DNA of 64,000 nt from RYN-230 sp963711705 (GTDB lineage: Bacteria > Actinomycetota > Actinomycetes > Streptosporangiales > Streptosporangiaceae): assembly GCA_963711705.1 (NCBI GenBank), contig CAVQFM010000015.1, positions 425,170 to 489,169 of the forward strand, written 5' to 3'. Below the pieces are notes generated by a model, which saw nothing but the letters and a program-made list of their open reading frames with translations, searched no databases and was not told the DNA's origin. Made by a program: the position numbers and the translations under genes. This document shows, in pieces, positions 59,970 through 64,000 of this stretch; the stretch's first letter is position 1, and each line of letters opens with the position of its first letter.

Positions 59970-61585
59970 GCGGCTGCCTCCTGCTCGCTCATCGTTTCCT
60001 TCCGCAGGCCGTCGGCGATGCGGGCATTGCGCTCGATCTGGTCGACCGTGAAATCACGGTAGGCGCTGTACCAGAAGCGGCTCACCGCCATCGAATGGCG
60101 GGCCCACGCCTTGAACTTGCCGGCCCTGGCTCGCGCCATCGAGCACGAGAAAGCGGGTCGGCGGAAAGCCGACGTCGCTGCCCCACGCCAGCGTAAGACC
60201 CATGTGCGCCTTCTCGATGAAGTCGTCGAGATAGCTTTCCCAGCTATGGTCGAAGTTGCTGAAGAACATCAGGCGGCTGCCATTGTTCACGAACGCCCAG
60301 TGGGCGAAGTGAACCGTGCGCATGCTGCCGAGATAGCCGTCGGTCGCGAGGACGCGGAGCAGCAGGCCCAGGCCGCGGTGTCCGGTGCGGAACAGCGCCG
60401 TGCGCAGGATGCCGGGCTTGACCAGCACGACGCTGCCCATGTGGTTCTGCGGGATCCAGTCCTCGCGGCGCGCCATCTCGCCCAGCAGGCGCTCGTCGAC
60501 CGGCGGCGCATCCTGCGAGGAATCGCGCCGTTCGAGCCAGCGCAGCCACAGCACGACCACCGGCGCGATGAAGAAGACGCCGCTCAACAGGCCGAGCCCG
60601 ACGACCTTGATCGACAGTCGCAGGGAATCGTCGACATCCAGGCCGGTCATCAGCACGGCGACACCGATGCCGATCACGGAGGCGACGACGAGGTAGCCCG
60701 CCACGACGAGTACCCCCGCGACGATGGTCGTGGTCGACACTCTTGGCAGGACGAGGCGCCGCCGCCGGGCCGGAACGGCGCCGCCCGGCACGACCGCGCG
60801 CCGTCGGGCCAGCAGGATCGCCAACACGACCACAGCGATCATCAGCCCGACGATGTACCTGCCGGCGGGCGTCATCGGCGCCAGCGCCATGCCCGGTAGG
60901 GAGAGACAAAACAGGGCGAAAAAGGCGAAGACGACGAGTTGGCCCCAATCCGCCAACCGTTCGAGCCAGGAAATCCGGGGCGGCGCCGGCGTCGCCAGCC
61001 AGGGAAAGCGGCCGAGCAACTCGGCCGCGCAGCTTGCTGGTGAATCTCCGCGGCCGGGATGCCGCGATAGGGATTGGGTTCGGTCGGGCTGGGTTGTGCC
61101 AGCGCGGCGCGGGTCGCCAGGAAGAGCGCGCCTTCCGCCAGGATGCGGTCGCGGTCGAGGCCGCGGTTGCCCTGATGGAAGACGCTGGGACGCAGCGTCC
61201 TCTTTTCGAGGTAAGGCGCGAGCGGATAGCGCGAAAAGGGCTCGGTGACCGCGTCGTAGGTCGCGCCGTCGCCGTCCGCGGGACGCTTGCAGCAGCGCAG
61301 CATCGGCCGAAGCTGGATGCCGAACGCCGCTTCCATCTGGGCCCAGAAGGGGCCCGGCGGCCCGTCGAAATTGGCCTCGATCACGAAGATCGGATCGTAG
61401 ATCGTGCTCTCGAACACGGACATCGACATGAAGTGGAGCGAGGGCACGCCCTGCTTCAAGTCGCCGTACCACTCGGCCGCCCCGGGCGGTTCCTGGTCCT
61501 TCTTGAATTCCTCGATGAGACCCGAAAGGCGCCTGGCGCTCTGCGGCTCCACGTCCAAGACAACGGACAGGATCGTCTGCCGCAT
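59951..61585 (-). pseudogene. Uncharacterised two-helix protein of a peroxidase/P450 operon, two frameshifts
   Basis: A protein of about 545 residues. The N-terminal domain (frame 1, from ATG 61585) reads TILSVVLDVEPQSARRLSGL, SLHFMSMSVFESTIYDPIFV and MEAAFGIQLRPMLRCCKRPA. After a shift near 61,030 come hydrophobic helices (LVVFAFFALFCLSLPGMALA, GRYIVGLMIAVVVLAILLAR, TIVAGVLVVAGYLVVASVIG). A second soluble domain repeats elements of the first (TVHFAHWAFVNNGSRLMFFS, SWESYLDDFIEKAHMGLTLA); a shift near 60,115 leads to FKAWARHSMAVSRFWYSAYR and the stop at 59951. I do not recognise the family. It heads the operon and overlaps the peroxidase start by 19 bases. Confidence 0.6.
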
Positions 61586-61778
61586 TCATGCCCCCTGAGT
61601 GACGATGCAATTTTGACGAGCAATGACGGGCAGTCAATCTCTCTCTCCCGCAGGCACGACGCGATCCGCCGGCCAGTTGCACATTCGGCGCGCGTCGCAC
61701 ACCCTTTCCGAAGCAGCGGAATTTTAGCCCAGCATACGGGCGTCATGGGGGAGAATTCCTGTGTGGCGGTGGCGAACA

Positions 61779-61806
61779 GCCGCACGATTTTGGCCGCACG
61801 ATTTTG
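61779..61806. repeat. Exact 14-bp tandem duplication
   Basis: gccgcacgattttg occurs twice in direct succession (61779-61792, 61793-61806). Fourteen is not a multiple of three, so the second copy shifts the receiver frame; removing it restores VANSRTILIV. Confidence 0.85.
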
Positions 61807-61996
61807 ATCGTCGGGCACGAACCCTCATCGCCAGGTCCCTGGCCGACATGATCCGAGCCCTGGCTACGAGGTCCCTGCGGCACGGTGGCGACAGAAGGCG
61901 CCGCCGTCGCGCAAGCCGCGATGCGGTGTTGATGAATTCCGATTGGCGGGAGGCGGGAGTGGATTGGCCGCGGCGCTCAAGAACCGTGAGAACGCC

Positions 61997-62041
61997 GACA
62001 TGCCGATCGTGGACATGCCGATCGTGGACATGCCGATCGTG
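61997..62041. repeat. Three exact copies of a 15-bp unit
   Basis: gacatgccgatcgtg is repeated three times without a mismatch, coding DMPIV each time. In receiver domains a single such strand (MPIV) is expected before the conserved Ser/Thr, so two copies are surplus. Confidence 0.9.
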
Positions 62042-62224
62042 TTCTGCAGGGCCTACGCCAAGGAAGCCGGCCTGGCCGACCAGATGCTCGCGGTGCGCCG
62101 CGGTCCTGATTGCCAGGCCGGTCTCGCGCGCCAGACTCTGAACAGGCCTTCGCGCGTCTATTCGACGGCGCCTGAGCGTCAGGCGCTGCGATCGTGTGCG
62201 ATCGCAGCGCCGGTTAGATCGTCG

Positions 62225-62413
62225 TTAGCGCGTATAGACGGTCGTGGTCGCCGTCGCAGGAGCCGGGTCGGTATAGACGACGGTTCCCGGGCTCGCCGGC
62301 GTGGTGACGACGGCGGCGACCGGCGCGGGCTGCTGAACAGTCCGCTCCTCCTTGATGCTGCACGCTCCCAACGAAGCGACGAGAGCGACGGCGACGATCG
62401 GCAAGTACTTCAT
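62225..62413 (-). CDS. Small lipoprotein
   Basis: Sixty-two residues from ATG 62413. The signal KYLPIVAVALVASLGAC ends in a clear lipobox (LGAC). The mature part is short and rich in Pro, Thr, Val and Ala (PAPVAAVVTTPASPGTVVYT), with no domain. Such entericidin-like small lipoproteins occur in alphaproteobacteria near envelope stress genes. It diverges from the small membrane peptide at 62613. Confidence 0.75.
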   Translation of the reverse strand: MKYLPIVAVALVASLGACSIKEERTVQQPAPVAAVVTTPASPGTVVYTDPAPATATTTVYTR

Positions 62414-62612
62414 GGCGAGACTCCCTGTCTGGATTGGAGACAAAGGCCAACGGCGGGGACAGGTGACGGTTGCATGGCGCCTTCACCATTGGCGGCGGCA
62501 AAGACTCACGCTGCGCTGGCTGACCGACCCCTTCCACTAGCGAAAAGGTTGCAGCCCCAAGCAACCCCCCTGCCGGTTCCGCGTTTCGATTTCCCAACCT
62601 GGAGATACCTCA

Positions 62613-62687
62613 ATGAATGCCATCATTTACCTTGTCGGCCTGGTCGTGGTCGTCATGTTCGTCTTGTCCCTCATCGGCCTTCGTTGA
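62613..62687 (+). CDS. 24-residue single-helix membrane peptide
   Basis: ATG 62613, with GGAGAT seven bases before it, encodes 24 residues: MNAIIYLVGLVVVVMFVLSL then IGLR and a stop at 62685-62687. It is one membrane helix with a basic end. Peptides of this size and pattern lie directly before PhnA-like genes in rhizobia and relatives, as here (12 bp gap). Confidence 0.6.
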   Translation: MNAIIYLVGLVVVVMFVLSLIGLR

Positions 62688-62698
62688 GGGAGCCCCCC

Positions 62699-63655
62699 AT
62701 GGCCGTCATCGCATCATCGACCGCGCCAGTCGTCGCCGCCGATCCCGTTCGCGCGCGCTATCTTGAATGGGGTCCCGTGATCCTGGGCGCTCTCGGCGCC
62801 ACGGCCATTTCGGTCGTCCTTCTGACCTTCGGCGCCGCTCTGGGTCTCAGCGTCGTCTCGCCCTATCCCTATGCCGGCATCTCGGCCAAGGGTCTTGCCG
62901 TCCTCACCGGCACCTACGTTGCCCTGGTCACCGTGGCGAGCTTCGGCGCCGGCGGCTATCTGGCCGGCCGCCTGCGCGCTCCTTGGCCCAAGGCGACGGG
63001 TGCGGAAGAAGCCGAATCCCACTTCCGTGACGGCAGCTATGGCTTCGGTGTTTGGGCGCTCGGCGTGTTGCTGGGTTCGGCCCTCGCCGTGTCCGGAGTC
63101 GGAGGCGTCCTGAAGGCCGCCGTTCATTCGGGGGCCACCGTCGCGGCGGCGGGCACCGCGGGCGCCGCCTCCAACCCGGCTGCTGGCGCCGCGCTCAATC
63201 GGCTGTCGATGGAACCCACCGACTTCGCCGTGGATCGCGTGCTGGCGCCCGCGCCCGGCGGTGCCGCACCGGCACCGGCTGGCGCTGCGCCGTCACCTTC
63301 GCGGACCGACCTGGCGGCGCCGATCGCCCGCACGTTCGCCGCCAACCTCGACAATCCGCAGCTCAATGCACCCGATCGCGCTTACCTGGTGCAGCTCGTC
63401 ATGCAGCAGACCGGCATGCCGCAGGCTGATGCAGAGAAGCGTGTCGACACGGCCTTCGCCGACCTCAAGGCTGCCGAGCAAAAGGCCCGTGATGCCGCCG
63501 AGCACGCGCGCAAGGCCACTCTCATCGCAGCGTTCCTGGCCGCCGCGACCTTGGCGATCGGCTGCGCCGCGGCTTGCGGCGCGGCCTCCCTCGGCGGACG
63601 TCATCGCGACGAGAACACCCTGGTCGTGTTCTGGGGATCGCGCCGCTTCTGGTAA
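62699..63655 (+). CDS. PhnA-like membrane protein
   Basis: A 318-residue protein of the group named PhnA-like in rhizobial genomes. RARYLEWGPVILGALGATAI starts helix 1; SFGAGGYLAGRLRAPWPKAT ends helix 2; SHFRDGSYGFGVWALGVLLG is the third. A linker of Ala/Pro leads to a soluble helical region (LVQLVMQQTGMPQADAEKRV, DTAFADLKAAEQKARDAAEH) and a last helix near the end. The double Gly-rich helices recall YrvJ/TIGR-type envelope proteins but the role is unknown. A strong terminator follows. Confidence 0.75.
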   Translation: MAVIASSTAPVVAADPVRARYLEWGPVILGALGATAISVVLLTFGAALGLSVVSPYPYAGISAKGLAVLTGTYVALVTVASFGAGGYLAGRLRAPWPKATGAEEAESHFRDGSYGFGVWALGVLLGSALAVSGVGGVLKAAVHSGATVAAAGTAGAASNPAAGAALNRLSMEPTDFAVDRVLAPAPGGAAPAPAGAAPSPSRTDLAAPIARTFAANLDNPQLNAPDRAYLVQLVMQQTGMPQADAEKRVDTAFADLKAAEQKARDAAEHARKATLIAAFLAAATLAIGCAAACGAASLGGRHRDENTLVVFWGSRRFW

Positions 63656-63678
63656 CTGCGACCCGAACTGATAAAGCG

Positions 63679-63716
63679 AGGCCCGACTGCGATGGCAGTC
63701 GGGCCTTTGCTTTTTC
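63679..63716 (+). terminator. Intrinsic terminator
   Basis: Left arm aggcccgactgc (63679-63690), loop gatg, right arm gcagtcgggcct (63695-63706) pair perfectly over 12 bp, followed by ttgcttttt. This is a textbook rho-independent terminator for the PhnA-like gene, 23 bp after its stop. Confidence 0.9.
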
Positions 63717-63725
63717 AGCCCTGCA

Positions 63726-64000
63726 TGAAGATCGCTACCTACATCGGAGCGGCGGTGGCTCGGTCATCGGCTATCGTCATCCGAACAATGGCAATCCGAC
63801 CGGTACCGACCACAAGCTCGCCTGGTCCCGCCTGGAGGATCGCGTCAAAGGACGTGCGGACGGATTTCGGAGCTCGATGGCTTTCTGGACAGACGATGCG
63901 CCGGACCAGCCGGAATCCGCGCCGCCAGCAAACCTCTGGACGGGGGTCGACAGCGCGTCGAGCCCAGCCCAGAACGTATATACGGCTTGTCGGATGAAGC
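63726..64000 (+). CDS. Partial unknown ORF at right edge
   Basis: A frame open to the right edge reads LHRSGGGSVIGYRHPNNGNP, then HKLAWSRLEDRVKGRADGFR and MAFWTDDAPDQPESAPPANL. Codon use looks coding, but no start codon in this frame is convincing after the terminator; ATG 63726 is in another frame, so a shift or a start farther on is needed. No family recognised; the coordinates are the span where it would lie. Confidence 0.3.

Larger units (their letters stand above)
61744..62175 (+). pseudogene. Response regulator receiver-like pseudogene
   Basis: Frames combine to a CheY-like protein of about 140 residues: VANSRTILIVGHEP, LIARSLADMIRAL followed by YEVPA, SGLAAALKNRENADMPIV, FCRAYAKEAGLADQMLAV and the end SEQAFARLFDGA at 62175. 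Two local duplications disrupt it: a 14-bp tandem copy at 61779-61806 and two extra 15-bp copies at 61997-62041; further one-base losses occur near 61,830 and 61,865. The acidic pair reads VGHE instead of the usual VDDE. The rest of the 61,586-62,224 stretch has no other gene. Confidence 0.5.

Noticed and set aside
48036..64000. Large horizontally acquired island from a proteobacterium
   Set aside because: There is no integrase, tRNA site or flanking repeat, and two genes are cut at one point. A chimera is simpler, although not excluded.
1..64000. tRNA, rRNA or CRISPR loci
   Set aside because: I looked for T-loop-like motifs, rRNA core stretches and regularly spaced repeats and saw none.

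Overview
The window reads as two different genomes joined end to end. Positions 1 to about 48,040 are very GC-rich and look like a soil actinobacterium: mycothiol-era DinB proteins, CE1758/CE1759-type flavin enzymes, SigE-like and ECF42-like sigma factors, many VOC proteins, and the S-adenosyl methyltransferase family (DUF574) ending in GGVARKP. A Streptosporangiales-like host is my inference. From about 48,040 to 64,000 the composition and gene content change to an alphaproteobacterial type (AsmA, caspase-like protein with a peptidoglycan-binding tail, PhnA-like membrane protein, Dyp-type peroxidase with P450; a Reyranella-like origin is an inference). At 48,038-48,043 a minus-strand YCII/DGPF gene loses its 5' half and a plus-strand aldo/keto reductase loses its 5' four fifths at the same bases. 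An assembly chimera is the simplest reading.

Left part, 1-38.2 kb: ordinary actinobacterial accessory metabolism. It holds a flavin monooxygenase/MarR/FMN reductase operon (3-1,887), glyoxalase-fold and cupin genes, a sigma factor with its membrane-anchored partner (3.5-5.3 kb), a methyltransferase/DinB/amidohydrolase run, fumarase (8.7-10.2 kb), stress proteins of the OsmC type, a CapA lipoprotein, a nitrilase-fold protein whose catalytic cysteine is replaced by alanine (20.8-21.8 kb), AlkA, two regulator-transporter pairs (MerR/MFS at 24-26 kb, MarR/DHA2 at 32-34.5 kb), a p-hydroxybenzoate hydroxylase-like monooxygenase, a three-gene two-component cluster (29.1-31.9 kb), a site-2 protease with CBS domains and a proline-iminopeptidase-like hydrolase.

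The stretch 38.2-44.8 kb is a graveyard of broken genes: a methyltransferase tail, an IS701-like tail, an MFS tail, a shattered GNAT gene, a shattered IS5-type transposase, a DUF899 gene with an internal deletion and an IS982-type fragment. Intact MFS, DUF2237 and Cpt-like kinase genes stand among them. It ends in an ECF42-like sigma factor with an MFS gene and the severed DGPF partner (45.3-48.0 kb).

Right part, 48.2-64 kb: a three-gene operon (pseudo-caspase, c-type heme sensor with HAMP, Ser/Thr kinase) is the best candidate for an undescribed signalling system. AsmA, a NUDIX hydrolase and an alpha/beta hydrolase follow. Next is an operon of an uncharacterised membrane protein, a Dyp-type peroxidase and a cytochrome P450. 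Last is a small envelope-stress-like cluster (lipoprotein, 24-residue membrane peptide, PhnA-like protein) closed by a clear intrinsic terminator at 63,679. Between 53.9 and 62.2 kb five genes carry several frameshifts each, so either the sequence is error-prone there or the genes are decaying. No tRNA, rRNA, CRISPR array or intact mobile element was seen.
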